The notes under the pieces: generated by a model
Told to the model about the DNA's origin: nothing
Databases searched by the model: none
Seen by the model: the letters and a program-made list of their open reading frames with translations, nothing else
Shown: in pieces, positions 10,880 through 22,896 of the stretch
Layout: each line of letters starts with the position of its first letter
How positions within the stretch are numbered: the stretch's first letter is position 1
Position numbers and translations under genes: made by a program
Assembly (NCBI RefSeq): GCF_905475345.1
Contig: NC_066591.1
Span: 5,222,501 to 5,286,500, forward strand
Direction of reading: 5' to 3'
Length of the DNA: 64,000 nucleotides
Source: Vespula vulgaris
Taxonomy: Eukaryota > Arthropoda > Insecta > Hymenoptera > Vespidae

Positions 10880-12090
10880 TCATTCATCAACGCATTCTCA
10901 TGCTCTAAAGGCATTAATTATTTATCCATGTATAAATGCGAGTAAACGCATTGAATTATTGTTCCTTTATAGGAAGATTATAGAGCAGAAGATGGTAATA
11001 TACGAGAGAGTGATAATATAGGAACCGCTATAAACTTTAACATATTGATTTAACATATAATAGTGATTCCGCTACACTACATCTAAAAATTCATTCTAAT
11101 ATCCTCATCATTCACTTTATAAATGATGGCTAAATTAAATATGTTTTTATAGTTGTCAATATTTTTACACTTGAAAATTTTTACTTACTTATGAATTAGA
11201 CTCCCTCTGTTGCGAAATTGACCAAGTATTTACTTATCTCATTTAAATTAGGTTTTCAAATAACACTTAAATAATTCTTTAAAATGATGTGTTTCAATCC
11301 CCTGGAATCGCATTCGTATGTGAATTATTTTAGATTAAACACAAATACGGCAAATAATGATAATATGGGACTCGTAAAGTTCTATTTCCCATGTGCCTGA
11401 TTGGGCATATTTAGCTCGTTCTGAATGTCATACAGATATGTTACGCGTGTGACTTATTTTCCTGGAATCTATAAATCTTTATAAATCTTTATTTTGATTG
11501 GACTAATATGTAGACTGATTATATTATTCATACTCAAGATGATATATTGCTGTTTATGTCCATTTTAATATCTTTTCGTATTTTTTTATGTATTTCTATT
11601 GTTTATTTTTATGATTTGTGTATCAAATATTCTTTTTGAACATATTTAATGCTATTGCCATTCAATTTTCTCAAACTTAAATTTCTCCATTACTTTTGAT
11701 TTTTTTGCTATATCTTTTGACTAGTTTAATTTTTTATTTTAATACTTCCGAAATATAGAAGACAAGCACTACACGAAAGAGTAGTGACATTAGATAAATT
11801 ATTACCACCAATTTGCTTGATTTAGAGACCGATAAGATAATTCTTATATTACCACCTTCTCACTATACTGATGTATAGTGCTTATGGATATCTTAGTATG
11901 ATACTCAAAGAATCGCATAAAAATTTAATTTAAAAAAATTAATTTAAGTATTTAGGAAAAAGAAAAGATTATCTATTTGATCGATCGATTTTTATGGCAA
12001 AATTAATGAAGTAGCACGCATATGAATGGAATTAAAAGAAGAGGAAGGTTGGGATGTAATGAAAAATAAAGTAAAAGTGGAGGAACGATG
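10880..12090. other. AT-rich, CpG-poor stretch
   Basis: No ORF. It has fewer CpG than the neighbourhood and reads like old, decayed repeat DNA. A short inverted pair (AGCACTA near 11765 and TAGTGCT near 11877) flanks about 110 bp but is too short to define an element. Confidence 0.35.
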
Positions 12091-13500
12091 AGATACGAAA
12101 AAATTATAGCAGAGCATGTAAAATGCGTTGCAAATTGAACGGCACCATTAAATAATTTAGGTGCAAGTGGCGTTGAAAGGCGAAGCGGGCCGTATTTTTC
12201 GCTTCAACATTTTTATCCCATTGACGCGGCAGAAGCGTTGCGGAGAGAAGCGCGTGCGTTCTCTCCTGTACCCCTTCCGCGAAACGGGAAATTATATTTC
12301 TATTACGCACAGCCTGTATTTAAGCCATTATGCGTAGCCGTTCCTGAAATTTCATGCGAGAACGCGATTAATACCAAAGTAAATGCTTGGAGTAAAAAAA
12401 AAGTGCTCCAAGCCAGTCAAAACGGTTGACGTCGACAACGAGGAAGAAGATAAAAAATAATAAAATATTACAAATGATGAAGCGAATAACAAAGAAAATA
12501 AAAATAATTAACTCCACGGATCAATTACTCTTTTTTTGTAATTAGTAAAAACGTGGGAAATAAAAAATCAGACAATATCAATATATCTTATTCGGTATGG
12601 ATTTAAACATGTTTATTGGGGGAAAAAAGAAGATACAGACAAGATTTTCATTAATTGTCGGCAAAAATATTAAATTCCAACGTGATGGAGGAAAGACTAG
12701 TCTATAATGTAAAATGAAATTTCCTCGAAAGACGCTAAATTTATCCGTCGAGTTTCACTGCTCCTGCCGTTCACTCTCTCTCTCTTTCTCTCTCGTTTAC
12801 TTGCTAGTCACACTCGTAATCTCGTCTCTTGTCACTTCCATGCGTTCATTCGCTCATTTTCTATTTTCTTTTTTTAAATCTAATCTCGACGAATATATAT
12901 CATTAAACGAATATAAAAGCGAACAGAAGAGAATCCAAATCTCTCGGTTTATAACTTTGTAATTGAAAAGTACAATTTAATGGCTTTCTATAAGTTAAAG
13001 TAACACACATTAAAATAACGATTAAAAGTAAGTTAATCAAAGCCCCCGTAAAACTTCAATGTTCGTTGAAAAGGCGTCAAGTCGTAGATAAATACGTAGG
13101 GTAGGTACTTTTAGCTTTAATCCCTCTTGTCCTGGCTGGAATTACGGTAACAATATGCGAGCGCGTATTTCTTCGTAATCGTGTGCCTCTTTCTATGCAT
13201 AAGCGTACAATTTATCGTGCACGGAAAAACATACCGTACACCGAAAATTCTCTTTTAGGATAGCGCGAGAGAAAGACAGAGAGAAAAAGAGAGAGAGAGA
13301 GAGAGAGAATTTATTTTCGTCGTTGCCGTTGTTCGCTCCAAAATAAATTTTAGCCATGAACGTTAATTACATATGCGTTTACGGTAAGGAAAACCATCCT
13401 GAATAAGAAAGAAATTCTTAATAAATCTATCGTCGAGACGAATAAACGAAACGATCTAATAAATAAAAAAATGTATTATGGCCAAGTACCACCCATAGAG
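12091..13500. other. Mixed DNA with a possible conserved element
   Basis: Around 12140-12400 the composition is balanced and open on both strands (about 63-68 codons). No splice or start signal favours a gene. The rest is AT-rich with CT and GA tracts. Confidence 0.35.
13267..13308. repeat. GA-rich tract
   Basis: GA run interrupted by AAA and CA. Confidence 0.93.
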
Positions 13501-14410
13501 AGTTGACACGTTGCGACCGACCACGAAGACGACGAAGACAATGGCTAGCATCCAAAAATATTCGTCGACAAAAATCTCATAGGTTATTTCGTCGCGACTG
13601 CGGAATGCTCGTCCGTTTGTTCGTTCGTTTGCCAAAAAGGAGGTTAAAAGAGAAGGAAGTTTTCTTTACTCTCCTTTCTTCTCCAAGTATATCCACATAT
13701 GTGCGCACATAAGTATGCAGTTTTCATCGACGGAAGGACGAGGAGACATCGGTAGAATTTATTCTCTGGTCCACTTCGACGCTCGACCTCATCGTGACTC
13801 GATTCGCGAGCAATGCACTACCGACTATAACTTGTTTTCTATTCTCATCGTCCTTCTTATATCGCGTCCCATGATTATACGTGACTGGTACCTCTTAGCA
13901 ATTGACTTCCTTTAAGAAAGAACATATCTCTCGATCGCCAAATCGAAACGCTGCGAAAACATTATCGGAAATCTCGGTACGTATAGGTACATTTTTTCCA
14001 GCTTGATTTTCTTAGTACGTTTTGAAATAAGTATCCCCTTATTCTCTTTACGATTTATACGATCCTTACAATTCTTTTCTTTTTTAAATTATTATAAAAT
14101 GTATATGTAAAAAGTAACATTACCTATATACGACAATAATTATAAATTTATAACGGATGGGAAACACAAAATAAATGACATGAATAATCAATGTTTCATC
14201 TTGTAATGAATCAGAGAATAATATGAAAATGAAAATAATAAAAATCCAAACAATTTAATATAAAAACGGACGATAAAAAATACTATAAGAAAATACTAAT
14301 TCAGCGATCATCGAAATCTCGTCTTCAAAACAGCTCGCGAACTGGAATCGCTCGTTTTGCATATCAAAACGCAATAATAGCCAAGAGAAAACGAGCCTTG
14401 GCGATAACTC
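13501..14410. other. No gene recognised
   Basis: CpG-rich sequence (13500-13920) with two consecutive short + strand ORFs of 66-69 codons that share no splice signals, then AT-rich DNA. Confidence 0.4.
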
Positions 14411-14419
14411 GCGCATTAA

Positions 14420-14803
14420 ATGGTAATCCCTGCGATAATCGCAACGTCTACTCGAAAAGTGAAAATCCGGCGAGTATTTACATTTCACGAAGCATATGCG
14501 GCGAGTCTTCTCTTCGTTCTTCACCTCCCTCATCTTTCACTCAACAGGCGAATTTGCTGGTATCGTTTAAATGTGACTACACATACATGGCTTTCTCTCT
14601 CTCTCTTTCTCTCTCTCTTTGTCCGTCTGTCTCCCTGTCTCTATATGCATATAAAACCCTCTTGGCTTGCTTCGCAACGAATGGAAGTTTCATGTTCAGA
14701 GATTAAATACGCATTCCGCGTCAATGTACCGCGTGTGTATTTCGTGCCGGACAATTCTAAATATGGGAGAAAACTAGTGGTAGTGGTTAGCTTTCGAACA
14801 TAA
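14420..14803 (+). CDS. Uncharacterised 127-codon ORF spanning a CT tract
   Basis: An ATG-initiated frame of 127 residues ending in TAA. The first 55 residues are non-repetitive (MVIPAIIATSTRKVKIRR...). The middle Ser/Leu run is the translated CT tract at 14591-14642. The last 45 residues are again mixed, ending VVVVSFRT. Passing through a microsatellite without a stop is easy for pyrimidine-rich DNA, so this is most likely fortuitous. Confidence 0.13.
   Translation: MVIPAIIATSTRKVKIRRVFTFHEAYAASLLFVLHLPHLSLNRRICWYRLNVTTHTWLSLSLFLSLFVRLSPCLYMHIKPSWLASQRMEVSCSEIKYAFRVNVPRVYFVPDNSKYGRKLVVVVSFRT
14591..14642. repeat. Imperfect CT tract
   Basis: CT-rich run with GTC interruptions. Confidence 0.92.
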
Positions 14804-15110
14804 TTCCACAGTAGTTTCATACGTAGATAGCACTGAATCTAGATAATTCCTAGAAAGAGCCGAATTATCTACCGAGAGGTCCTTTAAACTCATTTTCTCC
14901 CTCTCTCTCTTTAACTTTTCTCTTTCTTCCATCTCCTTTCACCCTTTTTGACTCCTTATCTCCATCGACTTACTCTCTTCTTAACCCTCTCACCACCACC
15001 AGCAGCACTTTCTCTATTCCAGAGGCTGACTTGCAATTACAGTTTTCCGAGGAGGCCTCCCTTCTCTGACCCATGAACGCTCATTAAAATTACATCAACG
15101 TCAGTGTATA

Positions 15111-15149
15111 GAGAGAGAGAGAAAGAGAAAGAGAGAGAGAGAGAGAGAG
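15111..15149. repeat. GA microsatellite
   Basis: GA run with two AAA interruptions, lying 75 bp upstream of the promoter-like block at 15227. Confidence 0.95.
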
Positions 15150-15226
15150 CAGCACCTACTTAGAGTAGCAACGCGCTGAAATGCGGTTAGGGATTTCCGA
15201 CAGGCACTCCGAAAGCCACGTCGTCG

Positions 15227-15300
15227 TTCACTGTTGCCTCTCGGACCGGTCTTCACTGTTGTATAAATGTGACGACGTCAAAGGATAACGTAGCTAGTCA
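15227..15300 (+). promoter_or_regulatory. Candidate core promoter (repeat, TATA, CRE-like, initiator)
   Basis: Two exact copies of TTCACTGTTG lie at 15227-15236 and 15252-15261, and the second abuts TATAAATG at 15262. Just downstream is TGACGACGTCA, which resembles an ATF/CREB site. CTAGTCA places candidate start adenines at 15296 and 15300, 34 and 38 bp after the TATA box. A GA tract lies upstream. The first ATG downstream (15341) opens only a 20-codon frame, so any transcript would be non-coding or spliced. This is inferred from motifs only. Confidence 0.3.
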
Positions 15301-15489
15301 TTTCGCGAGAGAAAGTGCTCGATTTGCGTCTTCTTGAACAATGACTTTTGCTGATTTTCACGCTGTCAACAATCTCGTAGAAACGATACAGAATTGTATT
15401 TAGGCGTCTCGATGATAAATTATATTCAGTACGTCGTTAGAAACGAAAGGGAATGAACGATATAATCTCTACACTTTCAGGAAGTAAAA

Positions 15490-15523
15490 GAAAGAGAGAG
15501 AGAAAGAGGGGGGAGAGAGAGAT
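15490..15523. repeat. GA-rich tract
   Basis: Short imperfect GA run. Confidence 0.88.
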
Positions 15524-15721
15524 TGAATATCGATCAGGATCGAGAAAACAATAATTTTCGAAGATACTTTTGTACGATGAAAGACCTTCGTTGAAAATTC
15601 ATCATCAAGCTCGACGCCATGATCGAGATATCTGATTCAACATCAACGAAATAATTTAGTTCGGAAAAGAGATCTAAAGGAAAAATGCTAAAGAAGAATT
15701 TCCGCTGTAATTCCCTCTTTC

Positions 15722-16039
15722 ATGCCTTTCAAAGAATCCCCTTTAATCCTCGGAACGTTCGACCGTACGTGTCTTCCATGTATGCGCTTCATATATTCGT
15801 ATATGTACACTCCTGTATCTATATATACATGTACACACTCCTGTGTATACATGGATCTATATATACATACATATACGAAACTTATACATCAAACACGTTG
15901 TGTCTGCGTCTGTATTTTAATTATCGCACGAGACGGTACGATAGGTCGAAAAGGTTTCCCTCTTTTAATAGACTATCATATGCCGATTCATAAAACAATA
16001 TTTTCTAAAGAGTTAGCTTTGTGTTTCGATATAAAATAA
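15722..16039 (+). CDS. Small uncharacterised ORF, 105 codons
   Basis: An ATG-initiated frame ending in TAA. The region from residue 25 to 60 is Tyr/Cys/His-rich because it is translated from the TATATACA repeat at 15807-15875. The remainder (KGFPLLIDYHMPIHK...) is mixed. No domain or splice support. Probably fortuitous. Confidence 0.1.
   Translation: MPFKESPLILGTFDRTCLPCMRFIYSYMYTPVSIYTCTHSCVYMDLYIHTYTKLIHQTRCVCVCILIIARDGTIGRKGFPLLIDYHMPIHKTIFSKELALCFDIK
15807..15875. repeat. Two-copy short tandem repeat
   Basis: ACACTCCTGT occurs at 15807 and 15835, 28 bp apart, each followed by ATCTATATATACAT. Confidence 0.8.
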
Positions 16040-17220
16040 AATCAATTTATATCTCGATATTCTTTTCTACCAATATTCAATTTCATTTTATAAAATAAAA
16101 ATAAAATATACGCGTACTCTAATTAAAAGAAAAAGGCAATATTTTGAAGAGAAATGAAATTTTTTACGAAATAGCAACATTTGGCACATGGCTTAATATT
16201 CTAATCGAATTTGAAGGAAGGAAATACTCCGGAAGGTTCTTCTTGCAAAATTGAATATACAATATGAATTTAATTTTCAAGAAAATATCTTTTCATCCTT
16301 AATAATATCCGATATTTACCCCGTTTTAAAAAGAAGTCTTAAATGAAGCTTTCTCGTTATCTTTTCGCAAAAGTAGCACCTTTATTCGATAAGATAGACC
16401 GGAGCTTTCTAACTTTTTCACTTTTACGTCATCCCCTGGCTACTTTCTCTCTCTCTCTCTCTTTCTCTTTCTCTACCTCTCCATCGTGTGAGCCAAGCTA
16501 TCGGCCGTTAGAGTATCAAGTTACGTCAATGTCATTGATAACCCAAGTCTGCTATTTCTCATCGGAATCCATCAACCCGGCCCGCTTTTCTTTGAGAGAA
16601 TTCGTACTCTTTCTGACTAAAGGACGTATTATCGATGTATATCCTCTCATCCCTTTTCGCAGTTTCACGAAGTCCAGAAAAAGAGAGAGATGAATTTTAT
16701 CACCTCTCGCGCGAATATCAACTGACGAGAATTGCCGTCGAAGTTCACTTTCGGCCTCGATAACCGGGAAAACGTGTAAAACTCGTGGAAGGAAGTGCAC
16801 GTCGTTGCTCGTTCGAGCCTCGAAAAATTCAACGAACGAGGCTCGTATATTTGCTTGTAAATATCGTATAGTAAATCGACGTCCCAGCTTATTTTCCAAG
16901 CATCAATGAACGTGCAAGGATTCGCGACGAGATCGAATTTTTTTCCATAAAATTCAACATTTTGCAATACTACGAAGATATTCTTTAACGTGTGTACGAT
17001 GAAAGTCGATTAAGTGATAAACAGGAAATAATTTTACGAAACTCCGATATATGTTATCCATTTACAATTTCCATGTAATATGAAACCTAATATGTATTAA
17101 TATGAATAAATGAGAAAACATAATCGAGCAGAACGATCGATATCGAAGTAATGCGAAGTTATCCGATATCAAATTATCTTCTTAACTTTCCGTCATAGAC
17201 AGTTACTTTAAAACTTCGTT
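16040..17220. other. No gene recognised
   Basis: AT-rich DNA, then a CpG-rich block (16340-16960) in which both strands carry overlapping frames of 100-116 codons. The + strand frame starts with ATG at 16343 and runs through a CT tract at 16444-16475. The - strand frames start at TTG. Openness on both strands argues for stop-poor composition rather than a gene. Confidence 0.35.
16444..16475. repeat. CT tract
   Basis: CT run with TTT interruptions. Confidence 0.93.
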
Positions 17221-17230
17221 AAGATGACAG

Positions 17231-17668
17231 TTACGTCGAAACTTTCTTTACGAGAGCCGGAGATAGAGGAAGAGAAAGACTTAACGTTATTATCTCGTGA
17301 TAAAAAGCGACACATGCCACGTCATGCTTTTTCATATTTCTATAACAAATGGAAGGTATTAAAGGGCAATATACTACGACAGCATCGGCACGTTCGAGGC
17401 CGAAATCAAAAATAAAGGGAACACGTAACGGCTGGCACATCAAACGAATCGCATCTCTCGCGATTGAAAGCGAAGGCCCTCGAGATGGATTATCGAGACG
17501 TACCTCTGGCACTAGTATCGAAAGTCTGGCACGTCGCGTTCTGCCAATCGCTACAGTTCGCGATTTTCGCGCGAAAATTGCCGACGTGTCGCAGATTCGA
17601 ATCGAATGAAATAATCCACGCCCGCGGATAAGCGATCGATAATGCTTCGAAATCGTTTCGTTTTTCAT
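17231..17668 (-). CDS. Uncharacterised 145-codon ORF
   Basis: An ATG-initiated - strand frame of 145 residues ending in TAA at 17231. It starts MKNETISKHYRSLIRGRG. It is Arg- and Ile-rich, not low-complexity except for a short LSLSLPLSP near residue 130, and contains several Cys. No domain is recognised. The underlying block (about 17220-17640) is CpG-rich. The + strand also carries 63- and 86-codon frames, so chance openness is possible. No splice sites or poly(A) signal are assigned. Confidence 0.22.
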   Translation of the reverse strand: MKNETISKHYRSLIRGRGLFHSIRICDTSAIFARKSRTVAIGRTRRARLSILVPEVRLDNPSRGPSLSIARDAIRLMCQPLRVPFIFDFGLERADAVVVYCPLIPSICYRNMKKHDVACVAFYHEIITLSLSLPLSPALVKKVST

Positions 17669-18380
17669 TTAAGAGTACGACAACATCTCTGTCCACTAAC
17701 ATAAAAAACATGCAAACAGACTTATAAATTCAACTAATCAATTATTGAACTAATCTATCATCTTTATTTCAGATCACTAAAGAAAAACCAAAAGCCTTTT
17801 CTAATAAATCATGCCATTTAAAAATTAAAAAAAAAACTTTTTTAGAAGTTTATAGAATCAGAGTGAGATTTTCTCTGAAATCATTTGAAATAGTTAAATG
17901 ATCAAGTGTAAATTTTCATGCGGAAACATTATGATAAAGTTGATAATCCAACATTAAATTAAAATAATAATAATAATCATCATCATCGTTATTAAAATTA
18001 AGTTAAAAAATTGTGTTGTTTTATTACTTTGACTATATTAACATCTCTATTAATATTTGTTGAATATATTATATAATACATAATTTTATTTCTTCTTTAA
18101 GTGTTAAACAATAACTGTTCACAATAATTACTAAAGTGCCAATCAATAATTACATTTTTTTGATATTTACTTCCATAATATAATAAAATAATAAAAATAA
18201 TTTTGTTTCTAAACCATAATACGTTATTACATTTTTCTAACGTTCCTTATAATAGTTCCCTTAGGCAAATTCAAAAAATATGGAATATAATCACATGACA
18301 TATTTTTCGAGGCATGTTGGTGAATATTCAATAACTCGATCATTTATCCTAAATTAAAATTCAATGAAAAATTCATTAAA
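17669..18380. other. Strongly AT-rich stretch
   Basis: No ORF, no repeat above short A/T runs. A run of ATAATAATAATCATCATCATC lies near 17962-17990. Confidence 0.6.
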
Positions 18381-18502
18381 ACAATGACAATAAACAACAC
18401 TTCTATTATAACTATAAATAACACATTATTGTTTCTATTTCAATTTATAAAAGAAATCAAAGTTGAACGACTATCATTACTCGAAACTAGTATTCAAATT
18501 TC

Positions 18503-18994
18503 TTATGAAATAGAAACTGCGAACAACACGATGAATATAATCTTGCTTATCTTAATACTTGTTAAAGTATTGCGTGAGAGCGTAAATCGAAAAGAGTGTG
18601 AGAAATTCGCGAGCTGTGCGAGGGTAGAGGAGTAGAAGCATTGTGTTAATTCAGCATGAGCTTTGAGAATGCAAAGTTTTAGCCCTTCTCTCTCATATCG
18701 GGTACACGCATCAACCCAAGCAACACGGATATTCTCCTGTTGTAGCATCTCCTGAGTAAGGTACGTACGTATACACAACACCACCCTCTCTATGTCGTCT
18801 CGAACGGTACTATACGACTTCGTCCTATTGTTAGTTTCGCCTATTGTTGAAAACAATTTCGCAGAGCTCCTATAGAAAGGGCGTGCGGGTTTCGTCGGCG
18901 GAAAATGTCTCGAGCGAGCGCTCGTTCGTACACGATACGCGGAAATCGCGAATTTTGCGTTGTTGTTAGATGTCTCTTCTCTCTTCTCTATCAT
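18503..18994 (-). CDS. Longest non-repetitive ORF, 163 codons, possible tail anchor
   Basis: An ATG-initiated - strand frame of 163 residues ending in TAA at 18503. The N-terminal 50 residues are polar and basic (RTSARSRHFPPTKP near residues 24-37). The middle is mixed and helix-like (VRDDIERVVLCIR near 64). Residues about 148-163 form a hydrophobic C-terminus (KISKIIFIVLFAVSIS) that could act as a tail anchor. It has no low-complexity run, which sets it apart from the other long frames here. The ATG lies at the edge of the long GA/CT tract (GA on this strand) with G at -3. No family is recognised. It could be a lineage-specific gene, one exon of a longer gene, or chance. My rough estimate from base composition is that fewer than one such ORF is expected in 64 kb. 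Confidence 0.33.
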   Translation of the reverse strand: MIEKREETSNNNAKFAISAYRVRTSARSRHFPPTKPARPFYRSSAKLFSTIGETNNRTKSYSTVRDDIERVVLCIRTYLTQEMLQQENIRVAWVDACTRYEREGLKLCILKAHAELTQCFYSSTLAQLANFSHSFRFTLSRNTLTSIKISKIIFIVLFAVSIS

Positions 18995-18998
18995 CTCT

Positions 18999-19130
<132 letters not shown>

Positions 19131-19199
19131 CATGTCGTACAGCTACCGCTGATGCAGGCAACAGGCCGCCTGACGACCGCGAGATTCACCGATAATAAT

Positions 19200-21430
19200 A
19201 CATCAGCTGAAATAACCAAATGTCCTGGACTATTGGCTTTTTGTCGATGCAATAGATTTCATCGAAATATAAATCGTCCAGCGGTACGGTAAATTAGTTG
19301 CAACTGCGAATACGATATACCTACATTTCTCTATGGGTGAAGCCGTAAGCGTGTTTCAACGCTTCATATTCACGCACGTGAGCATGAGATGATTCCGCTG
19401 AACATTCAATTCTCTTTAGCAAGTTCGATCTTTCGTTGGGTCAAATACTTCGTGGAAAGTAATATTATTTATGCATTCTCACGGGGTACTGTTGTAAATC
19501 TCTATAAAATTACCATTATCCATCTCGAAGTTTCAAACTATTAATATCGATCAAAAAATCATCGCTGAAGTCACATTTGTTTAATAGAAAAAAAAAATCT
19601 ATGAAACGTACGAGCACGTCTTTAAGTCTACAATGATTATTTTTGATCAGTTATTGATTTAAAAAGTCGGATGAAAAATCATTGAAAATGTGGTATACAA
19701 GCAGAGGTGACGAAACGTAGCGGATTTTCTCGGCGTGAATACTAGCCTGATGAAACTTTACAGCGGAAGATCCGTCGAATTTACGGCATGCTGAGGCATA
19801 AATCGATGCCATACGACGGCAAGAGTGTAAGTGCCTCGTATAAACGAGCCCCGCAATCTGTCCGTGCCGGTTTAGACAGCGAAACAACACGCTTTCATCT
19901 TAAGCCTTCTTAGACTCGCTGAGATAAATCGTCGAGAGACTTTTCGTCGATTAACTTGACTTTCCCTTTTTTCACTACAATCAGATAGGATAAAAACGAT
20001 GTAAAAATGGGTATACATTTATTCTCTGCCCCGTTTTTGAGGTTTATAAATTATCGTATTAATTATGATCGGGCCATCGATGACTGACGTACAATTTCAT
20101 TAACAAAATTTTCATCTTTTTAAAATAAAAAACATAATATATTATCAAGCTTTTTTATATGCTTCTCTTTTATAAAAACATTATTAAAAGCACTGGACTT
20201 ATTATAAAGTCGTATGAAAAATAAGAAGACAGGCAATTGATACATTTTTAAACTTCCAAGTGTATTCCGTGAAGATCGGAGTACCAAACGGAAAAGATGG
20301 ATATCAAATGACTCGAAAAAGTTCACGTCCATCGGCTTTAAAAATTGTTTGCTACGTGATTGTCACGTCCGGTCCGACTTTTCAATTCCATCGAATCGCG
20401 TCGGGGCGATCGCGTGCAAATCTCGATGACTCGACTATAGGGAAATGACGAATGTACGTTTTACGATCGGCTGCCTAGGATTATCGGCTTTGCAAATCTA
20501 CGGGGAATGGAGATAGAGCCAAAAGGTTATGCATCCACGGTCGCATTGAGGATACGATAATGCACACCGTTTAGCTCGATATGACGGAAACGTGCATATG
20601 ACGCAAAACTAACGAGAAATCGTTCGTAGAGCGATCAACTGCAGATACACCTATGTGTGACTGTTTAATAATTGTCGAACGACTCGAAGCACTCGTTCCA
20701 ATATCAACAATTCTCTTGTATGATACTGAACCGATTCTGAGATTTCGGCTACTCGCTGATCGCTTACTCGTTATTTTGCCATTTCATATTTAGAATTGTA
20801 TTCTTGCGGTTGACATGTAATTATATAGCTAATCAAAACTTTGATACGAGACTAACATTACGTGAATGTTATTAAATTGCCTATTTTTATATGATACGTG
20901 GTTATTAAAGGTTTGACGTTACTTTTTAAAACATCCAACGGAAGCGAGAACTTTTTTGTAATTGTTTAACTTACGAACAAAACGAAAAATGATACGAAAA
21001 TAAATTCATGAATAAAGAGTAATTATGATAATCCGTCCGTCCATCAATTTCGATTCGGACATCAAGCGAATGAAACGGTATAATAGGAGACAGCAGGGCT
21101 CACCATGAACGAGTCTTCGTTTTCAAAGAATCGTTTCGAACATGAGATGGAATATGCGATCGGCAAGCGAGAAAGAGAAATTTATTCTGTGCTTGGCCCG
21201 ACACGGATTTCGAGGGATAAAAGTATCAGAACGAATTCAATGAAGAGAGCCTATCGGTGTCCTTTATTAAGGAACCTTCGAGCCCTTCTCTGATCGCTCG
21301 ACATAAAAAATACCGTAGCGAAGGGATCTCTCACATTGGCGACACACAAAATCGATTACCTCCTCCATTACTGGAAAAGAAAACGAATCGAGATGGTTAC
21401 TATATTTTTACCGTTCCTATCGAAAAGATG
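19200..21430. other. No gene recognised
   Basis: Moderately CpG-rich non-coding DNA. Overlapping short frames occur near 19650-19890 and 20260-20450 without start, splice or repeat evidence. Confidence 0.45.
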
Positions 21431-21436
21431 ATTACG

Positions 21437-21438
<2 letters not shown>

Positions 21439-21500
<62 letters not shown>
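21439..21500. repeat. CT microsatellite
   Basis: Nearly pure CT run of about 60 bp. Confidence 0.97.
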
Positions 21501-21504
21501 ATTC

Positions 21505-22105
21505 TCTTTTAGTGTTTCGAATAGCTCAACGAAACCACATATCCAATTCAACATTCAAAAGAACAGATTAACTTCATAGAAACTCTTTCATGCAGCTATA
21601 AATTTCCCAGTTATAAACGAGCGACTATAAAAAGTCTATGAAACATAAAAATAAATCATAAAGAATGAACGAATTAAAAATAATTTTTGTGATCGAAACG
21701 AAAGAAAAACTGTTATAAAAGAGAGGACAATGATTCAAGAATAAGGCTATTACAGTGTTCCTGATCAAGGATTAGTTCATTCTGTAGAAAGCAAGCGTCA
21801 TTGAAACTTAATAAAAGCACTGCGGTGTGCGACATGCTTTAGAAGGGAAATGAGACGAAATGACGATACGACGTGAAAGCCGCGATAGAAGAGTAAGAGA
21901 AGACGTCGCTATCAGGAGGTGTCGTCGTCAATGTCGTTGCCAGCCGGTTGTCGGTTGCTTTCTGAAAGAGGTTTCGATGAAGTCTTGCGAGATTCTAGAT
22001 TCTAGGAGAACACGAGAACGTAGAAAGAGCAGGAGGAGAAGCGTGAGAAAGGAGGAGGGAGTTGTCCAAGGGCAAGAAAAGAAAAAGAGAAAAAAAGATG
22101 TGGAA
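21505..22105. other. No gene recognised
   Basis: Mixed AT-rich and purine-rich DNA. A + strand frame at 21860-22108 is Arg-rich because of the AGA/CGA-rich composition. Confidence 0.4.
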
Positions 22106-22106
22106 T

Positions 22107-22108
<2 letters not shown>

Positions 22109-22155
<47 letters not shown>

Positions 22156-22177
22156 GAGAGAAAGAGAGAAAGAGAGG
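22109..22177. repeat. GA microsatellite
   Basis: Pure GA, then a regular GAGAAA pattern. Confidence 0.96.
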
Positions 22178-22179
22178 AG

Positions 22180-22890
22180 TTGTGTTAGGATCGTTAGGAG
22201 GTTGTCGAGCATCTTGGATATTGGCCCTGATAATGGGCCATTCTCGTAAACGCTCGTTTACTCTCTTCCAGAAAACCCTTGAGAGTATTCTTCTTTTTTC
22301 CTTTCCTTCTTTCCTCGATCCGCGTCTACCAGGTAACACGGCCATCCTTCTTAAATCCGTCTTGTTAACGCGTGACATGGGATAAGATAAAGTCATCCAG
22401 TTTAAAGCGACACCTTGTCCGAACAAGAAGTGGACAAGAATACCGACAGAGATGACGATGACAACAATAACAGCTATTTATCTCAAACTTGTGTGTTTTC
22501 CAAGTAAAGACGAAAGATCGACGCGAGTAACATTTTTATATATTCATAATCATATGCTAGATAAGTCGGAATATATGCAAGTACGCTTGTTCGTGCGTAT
22601 TTTACTGAAAACGTTTTTTAAAAAACTTGATGAATAAATTGTAAAAAAACGCGATAAGAGGAGTTAAAATTTTATTGATTTAGATTTTATGTTTTTGTGA
22701 GATTTACGTAAGTGAGGTAATATAAACTATTCGTCAAAATATATTACCATTAATGAAGAGAAATTTTATAAGAAATTTATATCAATCACTATAATACAAT
22801 CAATAAATATCGATTCGAATACTTGCAATATTATCATATTAATGTCTTATTGAACTTAAAGAAAGTCCTATAAAAAAAAAAGAAACAAAA
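22180..22890. other. No gene recognised
   Basis: A mixed-composition block to about 22450, then AT-rich. The long - strand frame over 21995-22426 owes its openness to the GA tract. Confidence 0.4.
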
Positions 22891-22896
22891 AAGAAC

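Noticed and set aside
21995..22426. 143-codon - strand ORF
   Set aside because: The centre is SLSLSL from the GA tract; pyrimidine-rich strands lack stop codons.
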